Source: JAEUPI01 sp046348365 (GTDB lineage: Bacteria; Pseudomonadota; Gammaproteobacteria; Burkholderiales; Burkholderiaceae_C). From it: a DNA stretch of 64,000 nt. The position numbers and the translations under genes are program-made. Under the pieces are notes generated by a model. That model was given only the letters and a program-made list of their open reading frames with translations. It was not told where the DNA came from and made no database searches. Positions 1-7,384 of the stretch are shown in pieces. Each line of letters starts with the position of its first letter. The stretch's first letter is position 1. The DNA is taken from positions 1-64,000 of the forward strand of contig JAXMEL010000007.1 in the NCBI GenBank assembly GCA_046348365.1, read 5' to 3'.

Positions 1-1
1 G

Positions 2-1027
2 GCCCAGGCACTCGCGCTCGACGGTGGGCGCTACGCCACGCCGTATGCGTTCGTGCGCGCGCTCAGGCGGCGCACGATCAAGGTGGCCGCACCCGACCTC
101 GGCGGTGCGGTGCGACTGCTCACCGTGCACGGCGCCAAGGGCCTGGAGGCCGACGCGGTGTTCGTGCTCGACGCCGACCCCGAGCGCAATGCCACCGACA
201 CCGCCACGCTGCTCGTCGACTGGCCGGTGGAGGCGATGTCGCCGCGGCGCTGCGCGTTCGTCTACAGCGAGAGCCGCTGTCCGTCCGACTTGGCCGATGC
301 CATGGCCGCGGAGCATCGTGCGCGCGAGCGCGAGGAGCTGAACGGCCTGTATGTGGCGATGACGCGGGCGCGCCGCAGCCTGGTGTTCAGCGCCAGCGAG
401 CCGCACCGTGGCGGGCCCGGCACCAGCTGGTGGCAGCGCATCGAAGCGCATGCCGCGGCCTGGCCGGCCGCGAGCGACGATCGCACGCCGTCGCTGCACG
501 AGCCTGCCCCCAAAGTCGAACAGCTGCCGCGCTGGAGCGCGGCGCCGGCTGAGCCGGTCGGCACCGCAGTGGCCCCCGATAGCGCCGCGGCACGGCTGGG
601 CCGGGCTGTCCACCGCGTGCTGGAATGGCAAACCGGCATCGGCGGTGAGCCCGACGTGCTGGCGGCAGGCGCAGCGGCGGAGTTCGGCGCGCCGGTGGAG
701 CAGGTGGCCGCGCTGGCGGCCCGCATCCTCGGCAGCGCCGAGGGTGCACGCTTCTTCGATCGCTCGCAGCTGCGCTGGGCCGCCAACGAGGTGCCGGTGA
801 GCCTCGACGGCGAGGTGCTGCGCATCGACCGCCTGGTGTGCGTGGCGACGGGCGATGCGCCGGTGTGGTGGGTGCTCGACTACAAGCTGAGCGCGCAGGC
901 CGCGCTCGACCCCGACGTGCAGCAGCAACTCGCGCGCTATTGCCGCGCGGTGGCGCCGCTGGCCGGCGGCGCGCCGGTGCGCTCGGCCGTCATCACCGGC
1001 GACGGCGCCGTGCACGTGGTGATCTGA
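2..1027 (+). CDS. UvrD/RecB-AddA-like helicase-nuclease, C-terminal part (5' truncated by window)
   Basis: This is the C-terminal ~341 residues of a superfamily 1 DNA helicase that runs in from before the window. Helicase motif V is visible as LTVHGAKGLE and motif VI as LYVAMTRAR. After a ~100-residue linker there is a RecB-like PD-(D/E)XK nuclease signature: RIDRLV, then WWVLDYK about 20 residues later, then the QQQLARY element. That order (helicase then nuclease) is the RecB/AddA architecture, so it probably belongs to a double-strand-break end-processing enzyme of the AddAB type. The partner subunit would lie upstream, outside the window. The exact family (AddA versus another UvrD-like exonuclease) cannot be fixed without the N-terminal half. 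Confidence 0.85.
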   Translation, partial: AQALALDGGRYATPYAFVRALRRRTIKVAAPDLGGAVRLLTVHGAKGLEADAVFVLDADPERNATDTATLLVDWPVEAMSPRRCAFVYSESRCPSDLADAMAAEHRAREREELNGLYVAMTRARRSLVFSASEPHRGGPGTSWWQRIEAHAAAWPAASDDRTPSLHEPAPKVEQLPRWSAAPAEPVGTAVAPDSAAARLGRAVHRVLEWQTGIGGEPDVLAAGAAAEFGAPVEQVAALAARILGSAEGARFFDRSQLRWAANEVPVSLDGEVLRIDRLVCVATGDAPVWWVLDYKLSAQAALDPDVQQQLARYCRAVAPLAGGAPVRSAVITGDGAVHVVI

Positions 1028-1134
1028 CGGGGCATCGCCCGGCTGTTCGGCGGACCGGGCGGCCCGCGGCGCCGCTCCAATCCGACCATGGCCGTCGGCG
1101 CGTCCGCCAGGGTGGCCGCAGCGAACCGCGATCG

Positions 1135-2952
1135 ATGCACACGGTCGACCCTCACCGCGAACCACGCGCCGGCGCCGGCGCAGCCCCGTCGTTCGGGCGC
1201 TTCCAGCTGCTGCGACTGCTCGGCAAGAGCAGCCGCACGCTGGTGTGGGCGGCGATGGACCCGCGCAGCGACGAGGAATGCCTGCTGGTCGTGTCGCGCG
1301 CCCAGGCGGCCGGCGCGGCCGAACTGGAGCAGCATCTGCACGCCGCACGGCGTGCGCTGCGCGTCAGCCATCCCGGGCTGGCGGTGCCGCTGGAGATCGG
1401 CGAACACGATCGCTGGCCGTTCGCGGTGTATGCGCGCGCCGGCGCCGTCACGCTCGCCGAACGCGCTTCGTCCAAGGGGCTGAGCGCGCAGGATGCCGCG
1501 CAGACCTGCATTCAACTGCTCGACGCCCTGGCCTTTGCCCATGAAGCGGGCCTCGCGCACCGCGACATCCAGGCGTCGATGGTGCTGCTGGGCGAGGCCG
1601 CAGGTGCGCGGCTGATCGGCCTGGAGATGGCCCACGGCGCCGCCGAAAGCGCAACCGCCTATGGCGACGAAGCGCTCGCGCCGGCGGCCCTGCAGGCGCA
1701 GCGCAGCGACGCGCAACGCGACGTGCTGGCGGTGGGCCTGGTGCTGCACTACGCGCTGACCGGCCAGCATCCGCTCGAGCGCAACGATACGGCTGCGGTG
1801 ATCGAGCTGATGCCGCCGGCCGGCCGCGAGATCGTGCGCCTGCCGTGGAGCAACGGCCGCACGATCCCCGAGGCGCTGCGCGTGATCGCCAACCGCGCCA
1901 CCGATCGCCAGCCGCGGCAGCGCTACCACAGCGCACGCACGCTGGCGCGCGCACTCGAGGGCTGGTTCCACGCCGATGCGCGCACCGACGGTGGGCCAAT
2001 CCCGCTGCTGCTCGAGAGGCTGCGGCAAAACGGCCCGCTGCCGTCGCTGCCCGGCGCGTCGCGCCGCGCCGCGCGCCTCGCGATGATGGAGCGCGAACGC
2101 ACCAGCGAGCTGGCCGAGACGGTGCTGCAGGATCCGGCGCTCGCGTTCGAGATGCTGCGCCTGGTCAACACCGCGCAGGCGCGCGGCACCATGGGCACCG
2201 GCAGCGGGCCGGTGATCACCGTGCGCCGCGCGATCGCCATGCTCGGGCTCGACGGCGTGCGCCGCGCGGCGCTGTCGCTGCGCGACTGGCCCGGGCCCCT
2301 CAGCGAGGCCCAGGCGCAGCAGATGCAGCAGGCCATCGCCCGCGCCCAGCGCGCCGGCCGCATCGCCCAGCTGCTGCGGCCGCCGGGCTACGACGCCGAG
2401 GTCGTGAACCTGGTCGCTCTGCTGCAGAACCTGGGCCGGCTCGTGGCCCGCTACCACTTCCCCGACGAAACGGCGCAGGTGTGGCGCCTGATGCAGCCGC
2501 ATCCGTCCGACGACGCGCAGCGCGCCGAAGAGCCCGGCATGAGCGAGGAATCGGCCGCGTTCGCCGTCTTCGGCGTCGACATCGAGCAGATGGGCGCCGC
2601 GGTGGCGCGGCACTGGGGCCTGGACGACAGCGTGCTGCACATGATCCATCGCTTCTCGCCGTCGGCACCGGTGCGCGCGCCGGAGACCGACGACGACCAG
2701 CTGCGCCTCGCCGCCAGCTGCGCCAACGAGGTGGTCGACGCCATCACGCTGGCGCACGGCCAGCCGGTGCAGGCGCTGCAACGCGTGGCCCAGCGCTATG
2801 CGCGCGCACTCGGCGTCACGCTGCGCGATCTGCAGCAGGTGGCGCAGGGGCAGGCGCCCGACGCCGGCGATGCCGATGCCGACGATCCGGTGCGAAGCCC
2901 GCTGCCGGGCTCCTCGGAGGCGGGCACCGACAGCGCGCGCCGCGTGGCTTGA
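1135..2952 (+). CDS. Degenerate protein kinase-like domain fused to HDOD domain
   Basis: 605-residue signalling-type protein. Residues ~20-290 follow the protein kinase fold: start FGRFQLLRLLGK, then HRD in LAHRDIQAS. The catalytic features are broken: no VAIK-type lysine (CLLVVSRAQ at that place), HRDxKxxN reads HRDIQASM, and the DFG position reads GLE. It is therefore probably a pseudokinase. Residues ~300-570 are an HDOD domain (LPSLPGAS near its start, VLQDPALAFEMLRLVN, RRAIAMLGLDGVRR, LLQNLGRL), a non-catalytic HD-fold relative used in bacterial signalling. The start ATG at 1135 was chosen because the domain begins right after it; a longer open frame upstream has no recognisable homology. 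It follows the helicase gene by 107 bp. The role is unknown, likely a regulatory scaffold. Confidence 0.85.
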   Translation: MHTVDPHREPRAGAGAAPSFGRFQLLRLLGKSSRTLVWAAMDPRSDEECLLVVSRAQAAGAAELEQHLHAARRALRVSHPGLAVPLEIGEHDRWPFAVYARAGAVTLAERASSKGLSAQDAAQTCIQLLDALAFAHEAGLAHRDIQASMVLLGEAAGARLIGLEMAHGAAESATAYGDEALAPAALQAQRSDAQRDVLAVGLVLHYALTGQHPLERNDTAAVIELMPPAGREIVRLPWSNGRTIPEALRVIANRATDRQPRQRYHSARTLARALEGWFHADARTDGGPIPLLLERLRQNGPLPSLPGASRRAARLAMMERERTSELAETVLQDPALAFEMLRLVNTAQARGTMGTGSGPVITVRRAIAMLGLDGVRRAALSLRDWPGPLSEAQAQQMQQAIARAQRAGRIAQLLRPPGYDAEVVNLVALLQNLGRLVARYHFPDETAQVWRLMQPHPSDDAQRAEEPGMSEESAAFAVFGVDIEQMGAAVARHWGLDDSVLHMIHRFSPSAPVRAPETDDDQLRLAASCANEVVDAITLAHGQPVQALQRVAQRYARALGVTLRDLQQVAQGQAPDAGDADADDPVRSPLPGSSEAGTDSARRVA

Positions 2953-3010
2953 GCGCCGCGACGGCCGCCGGGCTGGCGATCGGCCCGAGGGGTCGATGGA
3001 CCCACCAAGG

Positions 3011-3036
3011 AAAACGGCTGCCCGAGGGCAGCCGTT
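3011..3036 (-). terminator. Intrinsic terminator between convergent genes
   Basis: A perfect inverted repeat (AAACGGCTGCCC, two-base centre, GGGCAGCCGTTT) lies 35-60 bases beyond the stop of the minus-strand Lys-rich gene and 58 bases beyond the stop of the plus-strand HDOD gene. Read on the minus strand the stem is followed by TTTTCC, a short U-tract, so it best serves the Lys-rich gene, and may work in both directions. Confidence 0.75.
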
Positions 3037-3070
3037 TCGGCTCCAGGCGCGCCCAGCGGCGCGCGCGGGA

Positions 3071-3442
3071 TCACTTCTTCGGAGCGGCTTCGCCGGCGGG
3101 CAGCGCGGTGCCTTCCTTCACGGCCTTCTTGGTCTCGGCCTTCACATCGGCACGGGCCTTCTCGGCCTTGGGCTTCTCGCCCGTCGGCGCGCCTTCGCCG
3201 GCCTTCATGGTCTTGCCTTCCTTCTCGGCCTTCTTGGCTTCGGCCTTCACGGCGGCGCGGGCCTTCTCGGCCTTGGGCGCCTTCGCGGTCGGCGCGCCTT
3301 CGCCGGGCTTGGTCTCGCCAGCCTTGACGGCGGCCTTGGCCTCTTCCTTGACTTCAGCGCGGGACTTTTCCTGCGCGAAAACGCCTTGCGACAGCAGAGC
3401 AACAGCGGCGGCGACCAGCGACAGAGCGATCTTCGACTTCAT
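3071..3442 (-). CDS. Small secreted Lys/Ala/Glu-rich repeat protein
   Basis: 123-residue protein with a clear Sec signal peptide (MKSK, then a hydrophobic stretch to GVFAQ; cleavage likely after Ala23). The mature part is low in complexity and consists of three ~29-residue tandem repeats at residues 25-52, 59-87 and 94-123. Each begins EKxRAxVKxExK and ends near GEGAPT or GEAAP, joined by short Lys/Pro spacers. The repeats would form charged amphipathic helices. It should be periplasmic and very basic/acidic mixed. Similar proteins in Burkholderiales are often labelled 'cell envelope biogenesis protein TolA' only because of composition, with no real TolA homology. Function unknown. A strong terminator follows it, and it stands alone. 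Confidence 0.8.
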   Translation of the reverse strand: MKSKIALSLVAAAVALLSQGVFAQEKSRAEVKEEAKAAVKAGETKPGEGAPTAKAPKAEKARAAVKAEAKKAEKEGKTMKAGEGAPTGEKPKAEKARADVKAETKKAVKEGTALPAGEAAPKK

Positions 3443-3680
3443 TGGGAGAACTCCTTGATGGATGAGAGGGAACCGACATGACGCGATGGAGCCACTACGC
3501 TCGGACCATGAACCCTCATTTGGTCTAAACGCCCTCGTGGCAATTGCACCGAAGGGAGCGAGGCCTCAACCGCTGATCTTAACGTCGCACCCCGGGCCGG
3601 GTTGACGCCGGCGAGTCGATGCGACCAAGCGCTGGTGTCAAAGCGTTGCGCCGGCGCTGCATCGACGAAGCTGAAGTGAC

Positions 3681-3770
3681 GAGCCTTACCCTCGGCACTG
3701 GTCGAAACGGTTAGGGCTGCTTGGTTCCCCACCTGACCCGGTTGGCCGCCCTTCCATGCGAGGAGGCCCG
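3681..3770 (-). ncRNA. ffs: Signal recognition particle 4.5S RNA (small bacterial type)
   Basis: Read on the minus strand, the sequence contains the conserved SRP RNA apical segment GGTCAGGTGGGGAACCAAGC followed by AGCC, the equivalent of E. coli GGTCAGGTCCGGAAGGAAGCAGCC that binds Ffh. Flanking arms pair: GGGCCTCCTCGCA at the 5' side with TGCCGAGGGTAAGGCTC at the 3' side, giving a hairpin of about 90 nt. The 4.5S RNA with Ffh targets inner-membrane proteins to FtsY. Location beside dnaX-ybaB-recR is a known synteny for SRP RNA in bacteria, although here the RNA runs away from dnaX and a PurM-like gene sits between. Ends are approximate to a few bases. Confidence 0.9.
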
Positions 3771-3797
3771 TCGCGGCGGATTGTACGGCCGCGCCTG

Positions 3798-4925
3798 TCA
3801 GCGCAGAGCCAGCTCGCCGGCCCCGAACACGACGCCGAGCGGCGCGATCTCGACCCGCTTGGGCCCGGCCCGCACCTCGCCGGCCACCAGCGCGCCGAAC
3901 CCCAGGCGGCGTGCCGTGGCCACCGCCGCCTCGGCCTGCCCGGCGGGCAGATAGAGCGCGAAGCCGGCGCCCATGTTCAGCGTGCCGTAGGCCTCGCGAT
4001 CGTCCATGCCGGCTTGCTGCTGGATGAAGCGCAGCACCGGCGGCACCGGCGGCAGCGTGTGCACGTGATAGCCGAGTTCGGCCGGATGGCGCATCAGCTT
4101 GCGCCAGCCGTGGCCGGTGATGTTGGCGCAGTAGTGCGGCACGACGCCGTCGCGCCACAGGCCTTCGAGCAGCGGCGCATACAGCGGCGTCGGCACCAGC
4201 AGCGCCTCGCCGTAGCCGAGGCCCGGCGCCACCTCGGTGAGCCAGCCGCGCGGCAGCCGCTCGGCGAGCTTGCGCGCCAGGCTCAGGCCGTTGGCATGGA
4301 TGCCGCTGGCGTGGACGATCACGATCGCATCGCCGGGCGCCAGGCGCGCGCCGAGCGACAGGCGCTCCTTGGGCTGGACGATGCCGGTGCAGGCAGCGGC
4401 CAGATCCACGCGGCCGGCCTCGACGATGCCGGCCAGCGCCGGCGTCTCGCCACCGCCCCAGGCCACGCCGCAGGCCTCGCAGGCGCGCTGCCAGCCCTGC
4501 ACCAGTGCCTGGGCGCGTGCGGTGTCGGCGAACCAGTCGGAGCCGCCGGCGGCCCAATAGGCCTGCACCACCAGCGGCGTCGCGCCGACCGTGATCAGGT
4601 CGTTGACGGCCATGGCGATCGTGTCCTGCGCGATCGCGTCGTACCAGCTGCGGCCGGTGAGCCGCGCCATCTCGTCGGCCACCAGCGCCTTGGAGCCGAG
4701 GCACTCGACGATGCTCGCCAGGTAGAACGGACCGACGTCGACCACGTACGCCGATTCGCCGCGCGATGCCGCCACTTCGGCAAAGCCGTGCGTCGCGAGC
4801 TGCGACGCGGTGGCCGCGGCCGCGCGCTGCGCGCTGACCTTCAGCGGATCGATCTGCGCGTAGTCGACGCCGGCCTGTTCGTAAGTGAGCGGGGCGGACT
4901 GGCCCCCGGCGCGCGGCGCATGCAT
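3798..4925 (-). CDS. PurM-like AIR synthase-related protein
   Basis: 375-residue protein of the AIR synthase/PurM-SelD fold. It opens LTYEQAGVDYAQIDPLK and keeps MAVNDLITVGATPLVV, WGGGETPAL, SGIHANGLSLARK and TLNMGAGFALY, which match PurM landmarks (CVNDL, VGGETA, GPHSNGYSL, FNCGVGM). It differs clearly from canonical PurM: the TDGVGTK substrate loop is replaced by ECLGSKALVADEMA. This suggests a paralogue family rather than the housekeeping phosphoribosylformylglycinamidine cyclo-ligase. The start at 4925 (MHAPRAGG) was chosen because the longer open frame overlaps the divergent dnaX start. It lies between ffs and dnaX, divergent from dnaX. The substrate is not known; calling it purM would overstate the evidence. 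Confidence 0.75.
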   Translation of the reverse strand: MHAPRAGGQSAPLTYEQAGVDYAQIDPLKVSAQRAAAATASQLATHGFAEVAASRGESAYVVDVGPFYLASIVECLGSKALVADEMARLTGRSWYDAIAQDTIAMAVNDLITVGATPLVVQAYWAAGGSDWFADTARAQALVQGWQRACEACGVAWGGGETPALAGIVEAGRVDLAAACTGIVQPKERLSLGARLAPGDAIVIVHASGIHANGLSLARKLAERLPRGWLTEVAPGLGYGEALLVPTPLYAPLLEGLWRDGVVPHYCANITGHGWRKLMRHPAELGYHVHTLPPVPPVLRFIQQQAGMDDREAYGTLNMGAGFALYLPAGQAEAAVATARRLGFGALVAGEVRAGPKRVEIAPLGVVFGAGELALR

Positions 4926-4987
4926 GCGGCCATTATCCCGGAGGCCCGCACCGCGTCGGCGCAGGGCCGACTCGTAGAATCGGCTCC

Positions 4988-6790
4988 ATGGTGGATGTGG
5001 TTCTGGCACGCAAATACCGGCCGCGTCGCTTCGACGAGATGGTCGGCCAGGATCATGTGGTGCGGGCATTGACCAACGCGCTGGCCAGCGGCCGCCTGCA
5101 CCACGCGTATCTGTTCACCGGCACGCGCGGCATCGGCAAGACCACCGTCTCGCGCATCCTCGCCAAGAGCCTCAATTGCACCGGCGCCGACGGGCAAGGC
5201 GGCGTCACCGCCACGCCGTGCGGCCGCTGCCAGGCCTGCATCGAGATCGATGCCGACCGCTTCATCGACTACATCGAACTCGATGCCGCGTCCAACCGCG
5301 GCATCGACGAGGCACGCGACCTGATCGAACGTGCCGCCTACAAGCCGAGCGTGGGCCGCTACAAGGTCTTCATGATCGACGAGGCGCACCAGCTCACCAA
5401 GGACGCGTTCAGCGCGCTGCTCAAGACGCTGGAGGAGCCGCCCGAGTACCTCAAGTTCGTGCTGGCGACCACCGACCCCGAGAAGATGCTGCCCACGGTG
5501 CTCAGCCGCTGCCTGCAGTTCAACCTGCGGCCGATGGCGCCCGAGACGGTGCAGGAGCATCTGCAGCGCGTGCTCGCCGCCGAGCAGGTGGCGTTCGACG
5601 CGATGTCGCTCAAGCTGCTGGCGCGCGCCGCGCGCGGCTCGATGCGCGATGCGCTGTCGCTCACCGACCAGGCCATCGCCTTCGGCGGCGGCAAGCTCGA
5701 CGAAGCCGGCGTGCGCTCGATGCTCGGCAGCGTCGACGGCCGCCACGCGGCGGCGCTGGTGCGCGCGCTGGCGGCACGCGACGGCGCCGCAGTGCTCGCC
5801 ACCGTCGACACGCTGCGCCAACAGGGCCTGTCGGCCGCCGGCGCGCTGGAGTCGCTCGCCTTGCTGCTGCAGCAGATGGCGGTGGCGCAGGCGGTGCCTT
5901 CGGCGCTGGAGGCGGCAGACCCCGAGGCGGCCGAGACGATCGCGCTGGCTGCGCTGCTGCCGCCCGACGAGACGCAGCTGCTGTACAGCATCGCCTTGCA
6001 TGGCCGCGCCGAACTGCCGCTGATGTCCGACGAATATGCGGCATTGACGATGGTGCTGCTGCGGCTGCTGGCGTTCGCGCCGGCCGGCGGCGCCACGGCC
6101 GTTCGCGCCGAGCCGCCCGTGGGCGCGGTGAGCGCTGCGGCGGCCGTGAAGGCGACGGCGCCTGCGCAGGCGTCGGTGTCGATGCCGGCATCGGCGTCCG
6201 CACCGACGCCGGTCTCCGCACCCACGGCGCCGACTGCGATGCGCGCGCAGCCGCGTCGCCGCGACGCAGAAGAGGCTGCGCCCTGGGTCGACGCCGTGCC
6301 GCCCGAGGGCGAGGTTCGAGCCGGGCCCGCGGCGTCGACACCGACGCCGGCGCCTGCGAGCTTCGTTGCCACCGAGCTGGGCCAGCGTTGGGCCGAGCAG
6401 GTGGCGCAGATGCAGCGCGACGGGCTGGTGACGGCGCTGGTGCGCGAGCTGGCGATGCAGGCGCAGTGCCTCGCCTGCGAGCGCGGCGACGGCGCCACGC
6501 GCTGGCTGTTGCGCGTCGAGCGCGAGGCGCTGCGCACGCCGGCCTTGCGCGAGAAGCTGCAGGCTGCGCTGGCGGCGGCCGATGGCGGCGCGCACGCGAT
6601 CGACTTCGACGCCGGCGTGGCCGAGGACTCTCCGGCCCTGCGCGAGGCCGCCGCCAAGGCGCAGGCGCTGCAGGCCGCCGAAGCCGTCATCCGCGCCGAC
6701 CCGGCGGTGCGCGAGTTGATGGCACAGTTCAAGACCGCGCGCATCGTGCCCGGATCGATCAAACCGACAGGCAGGAATCCCACACCATGA
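4988..6790 (+). CDS. dnaX: DNA polymerase III subunits gamma/tau
   Basis: 600-residue clamp-loader ATPase. Residues 1-~220 are the AAA+ core: Walker A GTRGIGKTT near residue 45, a zinc-binding cluster built from the Cys of NCTG and CGRCQAC, Walker B MIDEAH near 128, and the SRC motif with the arginine finger near 173. Residues ~370-460 form an Ala/Pro/Thr-rich linker, followed by a C-terminal tau-type domain (RWAEQVAQMQRDGLV) that would contact DnaE and DnaB. It loads the beta clamp at the fork. It is the first gene of dnaX-ybaB-recR; the stop overlaps the ybaB start (ATGA). I did not identify a clear slippery heptamer for a frameshift to gamma. Confidence 0.97.
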   Translation: MVDVVLARKYRPRRFDEMVGQDHVVRALTNALASGRLHHAYLFTGTRGIGKTTVSRILAKSLNCTGADGQGGVTATPCGRCQACIEIDADRFIDYIELDAASNRGIDEARDLIERAAYKPSVGRYKVFMIDEAHQLTKDAFSALLKTLEEPPEYLKFVLATTDPEKMLPTVLSRCLQFNLRPMAPETVQEHLQRVLAAEQVAFDAMSLKLLARAARGSMRDALSLTDQAIAFGGGKLDEAGVRSMLGSVDGRHAAALVRALAARDGAAVLATVDTLRQQGLSAAGALESLALLLQQMAVAQAVPSALEAADPEAAETIALAALLPPDETQLLYSIALHGRAELPLMSDEYAALTMVLLRLLAFAPAGGATAVRAEPPVGAVSAAAAVKATAPAQASVSMPASASAPTPVSAPTAPTAMRAQPRRRDAEEAAPWVDAVPPEGEVRAGPAASTPTPAPASFVATELGQRWAEQVAQMQRDGLVTALVRELAMQAQCLACERGDGATRWLLRVEREALRTPALREKLQAALAAADGGAHAIDFDAGVAEDSPALREAAAKAQALQAAEAVIRADPAVRELMAQFKTARIVPGSIKPTGRNPTP

Positions 6791-7113
6791 TGAAGAACCA
6801 GCTGGCGGGCCTGATGAAGCAGGCCCAGGCGATGCAGGACAACCTGCGCAAGGCGCAGGAGGAACTGGCGACCATCGAGGTCGAGGGCCAGTCCGGCGCG
6901 GGCCTGGTGAAGGTGACCATGACCTGCAAGCACGACGTGAAGCGCGTGGTCATCGACCCCAGCCTGCTCGCCGAGGACAAGGACATGTTGGAGGATCTCG
7001 TCGCCGCGGCCTTCAACGACGGCCTGCGCCGCGCCGAGGAAACCTCGCAGGAGAAGATGGGCAAGATCGCCGCCGGCATGCCGCAGATTCCGGGCATGAA
7101 GTTCCCGTTCTGA
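6787..7113 (+). CDS. ybaB: YbaB/EbfC family nucleoid-associated protein
   Basis: 108-residue protein starting MMKNQLAGLMKQAQ, with the family's central GAGLVKVTMTCKHDVKRV and VIDPSLLAEDKDMLEDLV and a C-terminal PQIPGMKFPF. Family members are dimeric DNA-binding proteins of the nucleoid. The ATG overlaps the dnaX stop by four bases, so translation is probably coupled; a second in-frame ATG three bases on is equally possible. In the usual arrangement recR follows at once, but here an IS110-family element lies between. Confidence 0.95.
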   Translation: MMKNQLAGLMKQAQAMQDNLRKAQEELATIEVEGQSGAGLVKVTMTCKHDVKRVVIDPSLLAEDKDMLEDLVAAAFNDGLRRAEETSQEKMGKIAAGMPQIPGMKFPF

Positions 7114-7199
7114 GCATCCCAGGCCCATGACCGCGCCCGGCGTTCGCGAAGAAACGAAGGTGCTGCTGCGCTACAAGGCGAACGGCAGCGCCGTCATGA

Positions 7200-7345
7200 C
7201 CGATACGTCATTGGTGCGAGCCCGTGGCGTTATCGGACGCCACGGTGTGAGCCCGCTTCTGAGCATGGTCCGCAGGTCGTCGGCGACAGTGGTGAGCGGC
7301 GTGAGCCGCATCCCGTTTGAGAGATCGAGTCGATATCGACGCCTT
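7200..7345 (+). ncRNA. Candidate bridge-RNA region of the IS110 element
   Basis: The non-coding left part has dense RNA-type structure. A perfect 9-bp stem CCGTGGCGT (7222-7230) / ACGCCACGG (7237-7245) has loop TATCGG. A 12-nt direct repeat GGTGYGAGCCCG occurs on both sides of that hairpin (7213-7224, 7244-7255). A second hairpin GCGGC-GTGA-GCCGC (7296-7309) has a GNRA-type loop, and GTCGATATCGAC (7329-7340) is palindromic. IS110-family elements are known to encode a guide ('bridge') RNA in a non-coding end, so this is the expected place. Exact ends and the target and donor loops are not resolved. Confidence 0.45.
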
Positions 7346-7384
7346 GCATGGCGCTGCCGTTCATCAACGATGGTGGAGCAGGCT

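Noticed and set aside
838..1134. Upstream extension of the kinase-like/HDOD gene overlapping the helicase
   Set aside because: The added part is Arg-rich shadow of the helicase frame; the kinase-like domain begins just after the ATG at 1135.
3798..4925. Naming the gene purM
   Set aside because: The substrate loop differs from true PurM; a canonical copy is expected elsewhere, so only a family-level name is given.
4841..6595. Long open frame antisense to dnaX
   Set aside because: It gives an Arg/His/Gln-rich translation with no known motif and lies opposite a certain gene; such frames are common in GC-rich DNA.
4988..6790. Programmed frameshift in dnaX
   Set aside because: I saw no A-rich slippery heptamer followed by a stem at the expected place; the GC-rich linker does not resemble the E. 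coli site.
7127..7384. N-terminal extension of the IS110 transposase to 7127
   Set aside because: The extension has no homology, overlaps structured RNA-like DNA, and the ATG at 7385 has a good ribosome binding site.
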